Shown here piece by piece: positions 6,704 through 15,962 of a stretch of DNA of 64,000 nucleotides (position 1 is its first letter; every line of letters starts with the position of its first letter). The stretch is from Jingyaoa shaoxingensis (lineage in GTDB: Bacteria > Bacillota > Clostridia > Lachnospirales > Lachnospiraceae). The notes beneath the pieces are model-generated. The model did not search any database and had not been told where the DNA came from. It saw nothing but the letters and a program-made list of their open reading frames with translations. The stretch spans positions 266,025 through 330,024 of the forward strand of contig NZ_JACRSZ010000003.1 of the NCBI RefSeq assembly GCF_014385005.1, in the 5' to 3' direction. The position numbers and the translations under genes are program-made.

Positions 6704-9514
6704 TTACTTTCTTCCTGTTTCCATAAATGCGGTACGGTCATAACGTGCAGTGAGAAGATATGGCGCCAGAGTTTCCGCATCTATCTCTTCACACAGATTC
6801 AGTTTGTGAACCATTAAGTCATTGCAGGAGTATGCTCCGCCTATCACTGTTCTGACCGGAAGTTCTCCCCACGGATCGTCAATGGATGATCTCAATTCAA
6901 TTTTTGCAAATCCAGGCTCCCATGAATGGTAATTGTATTCGCAGAGATTCTGAAGGAGTGCTCCATTCTGGAAATGTGATTTTCCTTCCTTATCCGGCTC
7001 ACGGTCCAGATGGAAATAGAATCCACCGCCATATGTCTTCTTACCTGCTTCCGGGAACTGATACAGCATACCTGTCATGGCATTGTTATATTCGCCAATC
7101 TTCAGTTCCATATTTACCAGTTCCGTACCACGTCTGCAAACCTGTGCAGTTACATGGTCTCCATTCCGGCGAATCACAAATTCTGAACCCAGTTTTTTCG
7201 GAATGGATCCGTTATCACGGCCACACTGAACCGCCATCTCAGCTCCAGGTCCTCCAAGTACAAGACCAATCGGATATAATCCAAGCTGCGTTCCATAGGT
7301 ACAGTAAACTCCAAGAATTGCCTCATAATAATCATCTGCAAAGGTCGGTTCTTTTACATGACACACAGATACGGTAACTACCGGTACGGAAAATGGTTTT
7401 AAAGGTGCCGGAAGAACCTTTGCAATTGCTGCCGGATCTGTCAGGTATGCAAGATAAATGCCTTCCTGATTTTTCATAAGTGAAATCTTACCGAAATTCG
7501 GCATATCTTCCTGCGTCAAAAGAAAACTTGGTGTCTTTGTCTGTACTTTAAATAATGCTCTTGCCGCTTCATATCCACTTCTGGCTGCCGGTGCAATTGT
7601 TCCATCTTTGATGGCATTTCCAATAGCCTGCGCCGGAATGCCTTTTGCTTTTAATTCTTCTACAAGACCATTATCCGGGCGGAATCCAAGAGAAAGAACT
7701 ACTGCATCAGCGTCTACGGTAACAGCTTCTTTATCACTTAATCTCTCAAGAACAACTCCTGTTTCCCGAATCTCTTTCAGGGCATGTGCCATCATGAACT
7801 GCGCACCATACTTCTTCAACCGTCCGCATACATCTGCCACATTCGTGTGATTTGCATTCGGTGCAACCTTTTCCAGCATATCAGCAAGCACTACCGTATT
7901 GCCTTCGTGGCAAAGATATTCTGCGGTTTCCAGTCCTGTCACACCTGCACCGACAATCAGTATTTTCTTATCTTTCAGTCCTGCTTTTCCTGTAAGCACT
8001 TCTTCAATCGTATAGACATTCTTTCCATCAATGCCAGGGATAGATCTTGGAATAATGGACTTAGACCCTGTTGCTACCAGTACTGCATCCGGATTCATCT
8101 CAGCAATATTTTCTGCTGTTGCCTCCATACCAAGCTTTACTTCTACTCCCAGCTTTTCAAATTCTACTTTATAATAGTCTGCAATCCATTCCATCCGCTC
8201 CTTCAGAGGTGGTTTTTTCGCAAGATTTACTGTTCCGCCCAGTTCACTCTGACGGTCTATCAGTGTTACTTTTACGCCCCGTTCGGCAAGTGTTTTGGCT
8301 GCAATCATACCACTTGGACCACTGCCTACAACCACTGCCTTATGTCCCTGTAAATCATATTCCAGATCTCCATAGTAGCGTTCCCGACAGGCACGCGGGT
8401 TCAGTGCGCACTCAGCCGGAATACCAGCGCCCATCCATGCATTTAAGCTCTCAAAACAGCGCAGGCAGTTGATGCATTTGCAGAGTTCCTTTTCTCTTCC
8501 TTCGAGAACTTTGCGTCCCCACTGTTCATCTGCCAGCCAGCTTCTGCCCATAGATACAAAATCAACGATTCCATTTTCAAGAAATGCCTCGGCTGTCTGC
8601 GGTTCACGGATACAGGAAACACCGATTACCGGAATCGAAACATGATCTTTTACGGCTTTGATCAAATCTTTTCTCCAACCCTGTGGGAATGAAATTGGTT
8701 CCACACATACATTTCCGGTCTCATATAATCCAACCGAAACATCAATAAAATCGATGCCACATTTTTCCAGTGCCATAGCGATTTTCACACCATCCTGAAT
8801 GTGGATATAGTCTTCTGTTACACCGGTTTTATCCAGGAATTCTTCCACACTCAGGCGAACACCGATCGGAAAATCCGGGCCACACTGCGCACGAAGTCCC
8901 TGAATGATTTCTGTGATCATACGCAGCCTGTTTTCAAAGGATCCGCCGTATTCATCTTCCCGTTTATTGGTGTAAGGTGAAAGGAACTGCTGCAGCAGAT
9001 ATCCATGGGCTGCATGAAGTTCTACGCCGTCACATCCTGCCTTTTTTACCCTGACTCCGCCGTCAATGAACTGCTGAATCAATGCTTTTACTTCTTCTGT
9101 GGAAAGAGCTCTGGTTTCCTGCTGAAGATATTTGCATGGAATTGCAGAAGCAGATACCACAGGACCGCCGGTAAGTGCTGTTACTGTCTCGCGTCCAGGA
9201 TGATGTAACTGGATAAAAATCTTTGTTCCATGTTTATGAACTGAGGCTGCAAGCTTTGCAAGTCCTTCTATATGTCTGTCTTTTGAAACAGATAACTGCC
9301 GCATCATACCGACACCGTGTACATCATTTACTCTTGTGATTTCCGGAATAATCAATCCCGCGCCGCCAATTGCACGTGCTTCATAAAATGCAATCATATC
9401 TTCTGAAGGACTTCCATCCATCTCTGCAAGGCTTGTTCCCATCGGAGACATTACAAGCCGATTCTTAAATGTAACATTCCCTATCTTTCCCTGTTCGAAA
9501 ATTTTTGAATACAT
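6704..9514 (-). CDS. Old-yellow-enzyme flavin reductase fused to an acetoacetate-decarboxylase-like domain
   Basis: A 936-residue fusion. Residues 1-340 form an FMN TIM barrel of the NADH:flavin oxidoreductase / 2,4-dienoyl-CoA reductase family (KNRLVMSPMGT, ELHAAHGYLLQQFLSP). Cysteines near 347-369 (C-x2-C-x2-C and a later C) fit the 4Fe-4S site. Residues 395-655 carry two dinucleotide-binding motifs (VVVGSGPSGM, ILIVGAGVTGLETA). From about 665 to the end the sequence resembles acetoacetate decarboxylase, including IPKKLGS near 773 with the paired lysines that form the Schiff base in that family. The usual dienoyl-CoA reductase ends near 660. The start at 9514 has GGAGG 7 bases upstream. The substrate is unknown; the class includes bile-acid, steroid and enoate reductases. 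Confidence 0.85.
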   Translation of the reverse strand: MYSKIFEQGKIGNVTFKNRLVMSPMGTSLAEMDGSPSEDMIAFYEARAIGGAGLIIPEITRVNDVHGVGMMRQLSVSKDRHIEGLAKLAASVHKHGTKIFIQLHHPGRETVTALTGGPVVSASAIPCKYLQQETRALSTEEVKALIQQFIDGGVRVKKAGCDGVELHAAHGYLLQQFLSPYTNKREDEYGGSFENRLRMITEIIQGLRAQCGPDFPIGVRLSVEEFLDKTGVTEDYIHIQDGVKIAMALEKCGIDFIDVSVGLYETGNVCVEPISFPQGWRKDLIKAVKDHVSIPVIGVSCIREPQTAEAFLENGIVDFVSMGRSWLADEQWGRKVLEGREKELCKCINCLRCFESLNAWMGAGIPAECALNPRACRERYYGDLEYDLQGHKAVVVGSGPSGMIAAKTLAERGVKVTLIDRQSELGGTVNLAKKPPLKERMEWIADYYKVEFEKLGVEVKLGMEATAENIAEMNPDAVLVATGSKSIIPRSIPGIDGKNVYTIEEVLTGKAGLKDKKILIVGAGVTGLETAEYLCHEGNTVVLADMLEKVAPNANHTNVADVCGRLKKYGAQFMMAHALKEIRETGVVLERLSDKEAVTVDADAVVLSLGFRPDNGLVEELKAKGIPAQAIGNAIKDGTIAPAARSGYEAARALFKVQTKTPSFLLTQEDMPNFGKISLMKNQEGIYLAYLTDPAAIAKVLPAPLKPFSVPVVTVSVCHVKEPTFADDYYEAILGVYCTYGTQLGLYPIGLVLGGPGAEMAVQCGRDNGSIPKKLGSEFVIRRNGDHVTAQVCRRGTELVNMELKIGEYNNAMTGMLYQFPEAGKKTYGGGFYFHLDREPDKEGKSHFQNGALLQNLCEYNYHSWEPGFAKIELRSSIDDPWGELPVRTVIGGAYSCNDLMVHKLNLCEEIDAETLAPYLLTARYDRTAFMETGRK

Positions 9515-9608
9515 GAACATTCCTCCTTTAATCCAATCCGTTCTTACTGTGAATTAAAGATAACATTTCCTTTGTTAAAAAAACAACGTTCTGGATACCA
9601 AAAAGGCA

Positions 9609-9637
9609 TTGAGTAATTGTGCAAAATGCACTATAAT
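9609..9637 (+). promoter_or_regulatory. Promoter of the PucR-type regulator with an embedded inverted repeat
   Basis: TTGAGT (9609-9614) and TATAAT (9632-9637) are 17 bases apart. The spacer contains GTGCA-AAA-TGCAC (9619-9631), an inverted repeat well placed to be an operator, possibly for autoregulation. Confidence 0.6.
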
Positions 9638-9698
9638 GATTTTTACACGCGAAAGTCTTATCTATTTTTCACAAAAACAACAAAATGAGGTGGGGATT

Positions 9699-11267
9699 AT
9701 GCTGTTTTCGAACCTTTATCATTATCTCAAAGAGGAAAAATCTTTTGCTGTTACATTGAACTGTTCTACAGATTTGCATGAAATTCGAGACGTGGAGTTA
9801 TTAGATGGCACACAGATGAGTTATGCCACAGATATTGTTTACTTTGGATATTCCAACGCTTTATCTTCGGATACACAGCCTGCACAGTGTATTCTGGCAG
9901 ATGATAAAATGGCTCTTTTTCCATATTCCTGTACTGACCGTGCTACGGTGCCGGCTCAGGAGTTATTTGCTGTTTTTAATGCTGCCAAGCAGTATATCCA
10001 GCATCAGGAGCATCTAAGTCTGTATGAGGAACTGGTACGCAGAGGACACCTGACCCACAGTCTGGATGAAGTCGTGAACTTTGCATCCATCAAAATGGGA
10101 AATTCTCTGATTTTCTGTGATAAAAAATTCCGCATACTGTCTTACTCCACCTCTATTCCAGTTATCGATCCATGGTGGAAGGAAAATGTAGAACGCGGAT
10201 ACTGTACTTACGAATTTATCAAAACCGTCATGTCACTGGAATCCATTCAGAGTGCTGCTACTACCATCGAACCCATTGAAGTTTCCTGTCCAGAATCTCC
10301 TTATCGAAAATGCAGTTCCAAGGTCTTTCTCAACGGAGTTCAAGTTGGATTTGTGCTTATGATTGAAGGGAATACATCGTTTACCTCCGGTCATCTGGCC
10401 GCCATGAGTGATATCAGCAAGGCCATTAGTTATGTCATTGGACGGTACCATCCAGAATTGCTCCAATACTCCAGTGCAGACCAGCAGCTTCTGGAGGCAC
10501 TGCTCATTGGCACACCTGCAGAGCTTCTGTCTGATTCTATCTCGCATCTTCATACATCAGATGCGATGTACGCTCTGTGCATCCAGCCGGAATCTGATTT
10601 AAAAGAAATTGAACTGAAAGAACAGATCTGCCCTGCCATTTTACATATTTTTCCGGAAGCCTATATGACGATTCATGATAATGCCATAGCACTTCTTGTT
10701 CCGGATCAAAGTTCTGTGGTCTATGAAAATACCCAGAAAAGAATGCTGAAAACTATGGCAGAACTCCACCTGGATGCCGGAATCTCTCTGGTATTTTCTA
10801 AAATGGATGAATTTTATACAGCCTATCAACAAGCCAGAAATGTGCTGGAATGGAATCGCAGAATTCCGGATTTTCTGAAAAAACAAATCATTTGGGATCG
10901 ACGATATCCTTCCGAACACCGTACTCACCGTTACTCTGAGATTGAATTTTATGAATTAATGGATCTGGTTCCAGAACCGGATGCTCTTGCGAGTTTCATT
11001 CACCCTGCTCTGTACCGACTGAAAGAATATGATCAGAAAACCGGAAATGAACTCTTTCATACACTGGAAGTATATCTCCAGAGCTTCCATAACAATAAAG
11101 AAACTGCTAATATTTTATGTATCCATCGGAATTCTCTTGCTTACCGGATGGAAAAAATTGCTGAAGTTGGAAAGGCAGATTTCAACGATCCGAATACAGA
11201 ATTCTTGCTCCGTCTTTCCTACAAAATCATAGAGTATCTGAAGATTAATAATAAATGGCATATGTAA
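9699..11267 (+). CDS. PucR/CdaR-type transcriptional regulator
   Basis: A 522-residue regulator, divergent from the OYE-ADC/SDR genes. The C-terminal 70 residues are a PucR-type helix-turn-helix (HTH_30): LEVYLQSFHNNKETANILCI, then HRNSLAYRMEKIAEV. The middle (about 300-420) resembles a GGDEF-like PucR domain, and the N-terminal half has no motif I recognise. The start at 9699 is preferred over upstream ATGs because GAGGTGG lies just upstream. PucR/CdaR proteins commonly activate catabolic genes beside them, so this protein probably controls the fusion reductase in response to its substrate. Confidence 0.82.
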   Translation: MLFSNLYHYLKEEKSFAVTLNCSTDLHEIRDVELLDGTQMSYATDIVYFGYSNALSSDTQPAQCILADDKMALFPYSCTDRATVPAQELFAVFNAAKQYIQHQEHLSLYEELVRRGHLTHSLDEVVNFASIKMGNSLIFCDKKFRILSYSTSIPVIDPWWKENVERGYCTYEFIKTVMSLESIQSAATTIEPIEVSCPESPYRKCSSKVFLNGVQVGFVLMIEGNTSFTSGHLAAMSDISKAISYVIGRYHPELLQYSSADQQLLEALLIGTPAELLSDSISHLHTSDAMYALCIQPESDLKEIELKEQICPAILHIFPEAYMTIHDNAIALLVPDQSSVVYENTQKRMLKTMAELHLDAGISLVFSKMDEFYTAYQQARNVLEWNRRIPDFLKKQIIWDRRYPSEHRTHRYSEIEFYELMDLVPEPDALASFIHPALYRLKEYDQKTGNELFHTLEVYLQSFHNNKETANILCIHRNSLAYRMEKIAEVGKADFNDPNTEFLLRLSYKIIEYLKINNKWHM

Positions 11268-11275
11268 ACATAATC

Positions 11276-11322
11276 CCCCTCCCGAACCACAATGTGAAAC
11301 GGGAGGGGAAAAATTGTTTTTC
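11276..11322 (+). terminator. Terminator after the PucR-type regulator
   Basis: A 9-pair GC-rich stem (CCCCTCCCG at 11276-11284 area pairing with CGGGAGGGG) with a loop of about 15 bases, followed by a short A run and then TTGTTTTT. It lies between convergent genes and may work in both directions. Confidence 0.65.
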
Positions 11323-11361
11323 ACTTTCTTCTATCTGTACCTATTGAAGCAATTTTTTCTG

Positions 11362-11991
11362 TCATGCATGACACTCTTCTGGAATTCCAATATTCTCCAA
11401 TACGATCTCACCGCATATATCATCTCTATTCTCCGCATGGGCATATTTATATGAATCAAATACTACTGTGATATCTGCCTTCGTTACTCCTTCTGCTGCT
11501 TTCCCTGTATCAGAATTCATCCCGCTTGGAATATCCAAAGCGGCCACCTTTCCAGCCTGATTATTCATATACTGACAAGCCAGCTTTCCGGCAGGGCGGA
11601 GTTCTCCATGAAATCCGGTCCCATATAGCGCATCTACGATTACATCTGATTCTGTGGTATTCCATGCCTTGTCCATATCTGTGATCTTTACTGGAAGACA
11701 TTTCAGTTTTTCAAAATTCGCAGCAGCATCCTCTGTTACTGGTGCTCCTTCTATGAGAATAACCTGCACTTGCATACTATCCATAGCCGCAAGTCTTGCT
11801 ACTACAAATCCATCACCGCCATTATTTCCTTTCCCCGCTATCACAACCATCTTTTCCAGATTCGGATATTTTTCTCGTATTACTTTATATGCGGCTGTTC
11901 CTGCATTTTCCATCATCTGCTGATAAGATACACCCGTTTCATCTGCTCTCTTCTCGATCTGTTTCATCTCCGCTGTTGTAACAACTCTCAC
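11362..11991 (-). CDS. nnrE: NAD(P)H-hydrate epimerase
   Basis: A 209-residue YjeF_N domain protein. AGKGNNGGDGFVVAR near residue 55 is the family nucleotide-binding motif, followed by DALYGTGFHGELR and ALDIPSGMNSDTG. It epimerises damaged R-NADHX to the S form for the ADP-dependent dehydratase. The dehydratase domain, often fused at the C-terminus, is absent, so it must be encoded elsewhere. I choose a GTG start at 11991 because AGGGAGG sits 8 bases upstream. An ATG start further up gives a positively charged non-family extension overlapping the next gene. The 3' end of the DUF1810 gene (12017) is 25 bases upstream. Confidence 0.88.
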   Translation of the reverse strand: MRVVTTAEMKQIEKRADETGVSYQQMMENAGTAAYKVIREKYPNLEKMVVIAGKGNNGGDGFVVARLAAMDSMQVQVILIEGAPVTEDAAANFEKLKCLPVKITDMDKAWNTTESDVIVDALYGTGFHGELRPAGKLACQYMNNQAGKVAALDIPSGMNSDTGKAAEGVTKADITVVFDSYKYAHAENRDDICGEIVLENIGIPEECHA

Positions 11992-12016
11992 TGTCTGTAC
12001 CTCCCTTGTGAATAGA

Positions 12017-12445
12017 TTATCGCAATAGATCCAACGTCTTTTCATCTTTTTCTCCATGATAGTATTTCTTTAATACTTCATCAAAAATCGGCTCTTCCGG
12101 TGCCGCTTCTGCAAATAGTGTCATGCTTGACCGTAGCTTTATGGCATCAATGTATCCAAGTATCTCCATTGCACTTTTTCCCACTATGTTTAACAAGACT
12201 GTTGAGATCTCAATCAGTCTCTTTCTCAATACCGGATCAGCCATATATTCCTGTGCTTCCTGTAATCCATCTATTCCATAATAGTCAGCCATATCACTCA
12301 TTCCAAGCCCCTTCAACTGTGGAAATATATACCATATCCAATGGCTGACTTTGCATCCAGACTTCATCTCCTGCAAAGCCACTTCATACCCTGCATATTT
12401 GTCCTTCTGTGCATCGTGAAACCGTTTCAAAGAATGCGCGCTCAT
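12017..12445 (-). CDS. DUF1810 family protein
   Basis: A 142-residue soluble protein recognised as DUF1810 by the signature HWIWYIFPQLKGLG near residue 36 and the YLADPVLRKRL-like stretch after it. Family function is not established; members are small single-domain proteins. The start at 12445 has AAGGA with 6-base spacing. The promoter region shares a 37-base near-identical block with that of the Rpn-type gene at 17.2 kb. Genes downstream (nnrE) are close enough for cotranscription. Confidence 0.8.
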   Translation of the reverse strand: MSAHSLKRFHDAQKDKYAGYEVALQEMKSGCKVSHWIWYIFPQLKGLGMSDMADYYGIDGLQEAQEYMADPVLRKRLIEISTVLLNIVGKSAMEILGYIDAIKLRSSMTLFAEAAPEEPIFDEVLKKYYHGEKDEKTLDLLR

Positions 12446-12480
12446 CTGTTTTCCTTCTTTCTGTTTTCAAAAAGTAAAAT

Positions 12481-12520
12481 TTTATATATTCACTTTACCA
12501 TGCAGCAAATGAGATCACAA
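12481..12520 (-). promoter_or_regulatory. Probable promoter of the DUF1810 gene, copy A of a shared block
   Basis: On the minus strand TTGCTG (12503-12508) and TATAAA (12481-12486) lie 16 bases apart. Positions 12484-12520 match 32 of 37 bases of 17280-17316 upstream of the Rpn-type gene, including both promoter boxes. Confidence 0.5.
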
Positions 12521-12613
12521 GCATTTCTGTTTCTTCTTTTTCCGTTTACTTTCCATCTCTGATCATGTATCATAGAGATGTTGAATTATATGAATGTGAG
12601 GGATTGCAAACGA

Positions 12614-13936
12614 ATGAAAAAAAGAGATTCTTTTAACAATAAATGGGGATTTATCTTGGCCTGTATCGGTTCTGCTGTGGGTATGGGAAATATCTGGATG
12701 TTCCCTACCAGAGTCTCCATGTATGGAGGTGGATCCTATCTGCTTCCGTACTTTCTTTTTGTGGCGCTGATCAGCTTCACCGGTGTCATTGGAGAAATGA
12801 GCTTTGGGCGTGCTGCCCGCTCCGGTCCTGTGGATGCATTTGGCTATGCCGGCGAGACAAAAGGTCACCGGAAAGCGGGCGAACTACTGGGTTACATTCC
12901 AGTACTCGGTGCACTGGCCATGGCCATCGGCTACACCGTTGTCATGGGATGGATTCTAAAATATATGATCGGTGCCTTTACCGGAGCGACACTTGCTCCT
13001 GCAGATGCAGACGGATTTGGTGCAGAATTCGGACAGATGGCTGCATCCTTTGGAAATAACGGATGGCAGATTGCCGCACTTATCATCGGTATGATCATCC
13101 TTATGTTTGGCATCGGACAGGGGGTCGAAAAAGCAAACCGGATCATGATGCCGATCTTCTTTATCCTGTTTGCCATTCTTGGCATTTATGTAGCAATTCA
13201 GCCAGGCGCTATGGACGGCTATCGTTATATTTTTCGAATTGATCCGGCAGTGCTTGCCAGTCCGAAGACCTGGATCTTTGCACTGGGGCAGGCATTTTTC
13301 TCCTTGTCTGTTGCCGGAAACGGCACCCTGATCTACGGTTCCTATCTTTCTGATGAAGAGGATATTCCGGCAGCCGCAGGACGGGTTGCACTCTTTGATA
13401 CGCTTGCCGCACTGCTCGCCGCACTGGTCATCATCCCGGCTATGGCAACTACAGGAGCTCAATTGAATCAGGGCGGACCCGGCTTAATGTTCATTTACCT
13501 GCCTGCCCTTTTTAAATCCATGCCGGGCGGCTATCTCATTGCCATTATATTCTTTGTTGCAGTTTTTTCCGCAGGGCTGTCTTCGCTGATCAATCTTTAC
13601 GAAGCCCCTATCGCAACCATTCAGGAGAAACTGCATCTGGGAAGAAAAGCTTCCTGTGGCGTGATCGCAGCTATCTCACTGGTTGTTTCTATCTGCATTC
13701 AGGGAATCGTCTCCGACTGGATGGATGTGCTCTCCATTTATATTTGCCCGCTTGGCGCAGGACTTGCCGGAATCATGTTCTTCTGGATCTGTGGCAAAGC
13801 TTATGTGGAAACGCAGGTAAATAAAGGAAGAAAGAAACCTTTTACCATGCTCTTTTTTCCTGTCTGCAAATATATTTACTGCCTGGTATGTGTGCTGGTA
13901 CTGATACTGGGAATTTTACTTGGAGGAATTGGATAA
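12614..13936 (+). CDS. Sodium-dependent transporter of the SNF (neurotransmitter:sodium symporter) family
   Basis: A 440-residue membrane protein with about eleven hydrophobic segments. The N-terminus WGFILACIGSAVGMGNIWMFP is the family TM1 signature with the unwound glycine region that binds sodium and substrate; bacterial members such as LeuT and Tyt1 carry amino acids. The start could be 12578, 12590 or 12614; the last fits family N-termini best although its GAGGG is 12 bases away. The MATE gene starts 4 bases after its stop. Substrate cannot be predicted here. Confidence 0.88.
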   Translation: MKKRDSFNNKWGFILACIGSAVGMGNIWMFPTRVSMYGGGSYLLPYFLFVALISFTGVIGEMSFGRAARSGPVDAFGYAGETKGHRKAGELLGYIPVLGALAMAIGYTVVMGWILKYMIGAFTGATLAPADADGFGAEFGQMAASFGNNGWQIAALIIGMIILMFGIGQGVEKANRIMMPIFFILFAILGIYVAIQPGAMDGYRYIFRIDPAVLASPKTWIFALGQAFFSLSVAGNGTLIYGSYLSDEEDIPAAAGRVALFDTLAALLAALVIIPAMATTGAQLNQGGPGLMFIYLPALFKSMPGGYLIAIIFFVAVFSAGLSSLINLYEAPIATIQEKLHLGRKASCGVIAAISLVVSICIQGIVSDWMDVLSIYICPLGAGLAGIMFFWICGKAYVETQVNKGRKKPFTMLFFPVCKYIYCLVCVLVLILGILLGGIG

Positions 13937-13940
13937 TCTT

Positions 13941-15299
13941 ATGAGTCACACAAATGATCTTGGACGGGATGAGATTCCCCGTCTGGTAGTAAGGCTGGCC
14001 ATCCCAACAATGCTGGCCCAGCTGGTTAATGTATTATATTCCATTGTAGACCGTATGTATATCGGTACTGGTGTAGGCGATCTGGCACTGGCAGGCGTCG
14101 GTATCTGCGCACCGATTGTCACTCTGCTTTCTTCCTTTGGTTCCATGGTCGGTCAGGGCGGGGCGCCTATTATGGCTATGAAAATGGGAAGCGGCAATGA
14201 AAAAGAAGCCCGCCAGGTATTAAATAATGGATTTCTGATGCTGCTTGTTCTGTCAGTAGTACTGACCAGTATCTTTCTGCTCAGCAAAAATAAGCTGCTC
14301 ATGTGGTTCGGTGCCAGTGATGCAACTTTTTCCTATGCCAATACTTATGTCACGATTTATACTGCCGGAACTTTCTTTGCATTAATCTCCGGTGGTATGA
14401 ATAGTTTTCTGATTGCCCAGGGATTTTCCGGTCTTGGTATGGCAACAGTAGTGATCGGGGCAGTCCTGAATATCCTTTTGGATCCGCTCTTTATCTTTGT
14501 CTTCCACATGGGTGTTGCGGGTGCAGCCATTGCCACGGTTATCTCCCAGATCGTCTCCTGCCTGTTTGTCTTGGGCTGTCTGTTCAGCAAACGAATGCCT
14601 GTACGTCTTGGATGGGGCGATTTTCATTTACGCGTTATGAAACGGATCGTGACTTTTGGTTTTTCTCCGTTCCTCATTCTCGCCAGCGACAGTATTCTGC
14701 TTATTGTCCTGAATACAGTGCTGCAACGTTATGGTGGGCCAGGAGAAGGCGATACATTGGTCACCTGCGCAACCATTGTGCAGAGTTATCTCCTGCTCAT
14801 TACCATGCCTATGGGTGGCATCACCCTCGGCAGCCAGCCGGTGGTCAGCTTTAACTATGGAAAAGGTGATGCTGAGCGAATCAAAAAAGCGATTCTGTGC
14901 ATCACCGGACTATGTGTATCCTTCTGTATTCTCATGACCATCGTGACCTGGACCGTATCTCCAGTCTATGTACAGCTTTTCACAGAAGACCCTGAGATCT
15001 TAAGCCGTTCTGTCACTTATATTAAACGGTTCACTTTTATGATTATCCCGCTGGCGGTACAATATCCGCTGGTAGATGAGACCACTGCACTCGGAAAAGT
15101 GAAACTGGCACTCTTCTGCTCTGCTTTTCGGAAATGTGTCTTCCTCACCGGACTGATTCTGCTGCCTGCACTGCTCACAGCAGATGCAACATTCTTTTCC
15201 GAACCAATAGCCGATGTGGTATCCGCCACCATGACCAGTTGTCTCTTCTTCCATTTCTTCCCAAAGATTCTGAAAGAGCGGGAACGTCTTACGATCTAA
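13941..15299 (+). CDS. MATE family efflux transporter
   Basis: A 452-residue protein with about twelve membrane segments in two similar halves, as in the MATE/NorM superfamily. Family-like stretches include IPTMLAQLVNVLYSIVDRMYIG near the N-terminus and the matching helix in the second half. It exports cationic or toxic compounds using a sodium or proton gradient. I take the ATG at 13941; a TTG at 13920 lies in the same frame, but the GGAGG at 13922-13926 better serves the ATG. The ribosome binding site lies inside the end of the SNF gene, suggesting coupled expression. The 3' end overlaps the convergent VOC gene by 11 bases. Confidence 0.9.
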   Translation: MSHTNDLGRDEIPRLVVRLAIPTMLAQLVNVLYSIVDRMYIGTGVGDLALAGVGICAPIVTLLSSFGSMVGQGGAPIMAMKMGSGNEKEARQVLNNGFLMLLVLSVVLTSIFLLSKNKLLMWFGASDATFSYANTYVTIYTAGTFFALISGGMNSFLIAQGFSGLGMATVVIGAVLNILLDPLFIFVFHMGVAGAAIATVISQIVSCLFVLGCLFSKRMPVRLGWGDFHLRVMKRIVTFGFSPFLILASDSILLIVLNTVLQRYGGPGEGDTLVTCATIVQSYLLLITMPMGGITLGSQPVVSFNYGKGDAERIKKAILCITGLCVSFCILMTIVTWTVSPVYVQLFTEDPEILSRSVTYIKRFTFMIIPLAVQYPLVDETTALGKVKLALFCSAFRKCVFLTGLILLPALLTADATFFSEPIADVVSATMTSCLFFHFFPKILKERERLTI

Positions 15300-15654
15300 A
15301 CGGCGTTCCCACCTCAATCAGATTCCCGTCTAAATCATAAAAACGCACCACTTTTGCCCAGCTATGAGTGATCAATCGGTTGACATACTTCGTATCCGGG
15401 TACAGCCTATCCAGCTTGTCTGCGAACTCCTCTATGTGCTCTTCTTCAAAATACAATTCACAGGAATTACTCCCCGGAATAACATCTTTCTTCACAAACT
15501 CTCTCCAGATCTTCTCATCCTGAAGGACAAGACCTTCTGTGAGAATCATGTTACCACCATTGTCCAGGATCATATCCAGACCAAATAAGTCATGATAAAA
15601 CTGCTTGGATTTTTCAATGTCCTTTACTACAATTAAAATATTTTTTAGTTTCAT
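15289..15654 (-). CDS. VOC (glyoxalase/bleomycin-resistance) family protein
   Basis: A 121-residue single-domain protein with the vicinal oxygen chelate pattern: KNILIVVKDIEKSKQFYHDLFGL at the start and VVRFYDLDGNLIEVGTP at the end, where the late Glu is a usual metal ligand. Such proteins act as lyases, dioxygenases or drug-binding proteins and normally form dimers. The specific role is unknown. It is transcribed toward the MATE gene and overlaps its last codons. Confidence 0.82.
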   Translation of the reverse strand: MKLKNILIVVKDIEKSKQFYHDLFGLDMILDNGGNMILTEGLVLQDEKIWREFVKKDVIPGSNSCELYFEEEHIEEFADKLDRLYPDTKYVNRLITHSWAKVVRFYDLDGNLIEVGTPFRS

Positions 15655-15673
15655 TTTATTTCACTTATATTCC

Positions 15674-15946
15674 TCAGCAAAATGCGGCATTCAGTATTCC
15701 TCCTTCTTTAGAAAATTCTATAATAAGATGCGCATTATTTCTGATCAACTGTTTGAAATAATTTATTTCTGTTTCCGAATATCCTTCAATGTCTTCCCAC
15801 TTATAGTCTGGCAACCAACATGTGGCATTATGAAACCCTCCAAGATCATCCGGAGTTTCAATATATACTTTTACTTTTCCATCTATTTTCATTTCAGAAT
15901 GCGTAATTTCCGTATCATCATTTAATGTTAAAAATGGGTACATCAT
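15674..15946 (-). CDS. Small hypothetical protein
   Basis: A 90-residue acidic protein starting MMYPFLTLNDDTEITHSEM. No family is recognised. The C-terminal half (NYFKQLIRNNAHLIIEFSKEGG) looks helical then beta. The start at 15946 has AAAGGTGG 7 bases upstream; an in-frame ATG 15 codons earlier has no such site. It lies between the VOC gene (19 bases downstream) and the PH-domain gene, all on the minus strand, and may be part of a small operon. Confidence 0.6.
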   Translation of the reverse strand: MMYPFLTLNDDTEITHSEMKIDGKVKVYIETPDDLGGFHNATCWLPDYKWEDIEGYSETEINYFKQLIRNNAHLIIEFSKEGGILNAAFC

Positions 15947-15962
15947 TTTACATGCCACCTTT

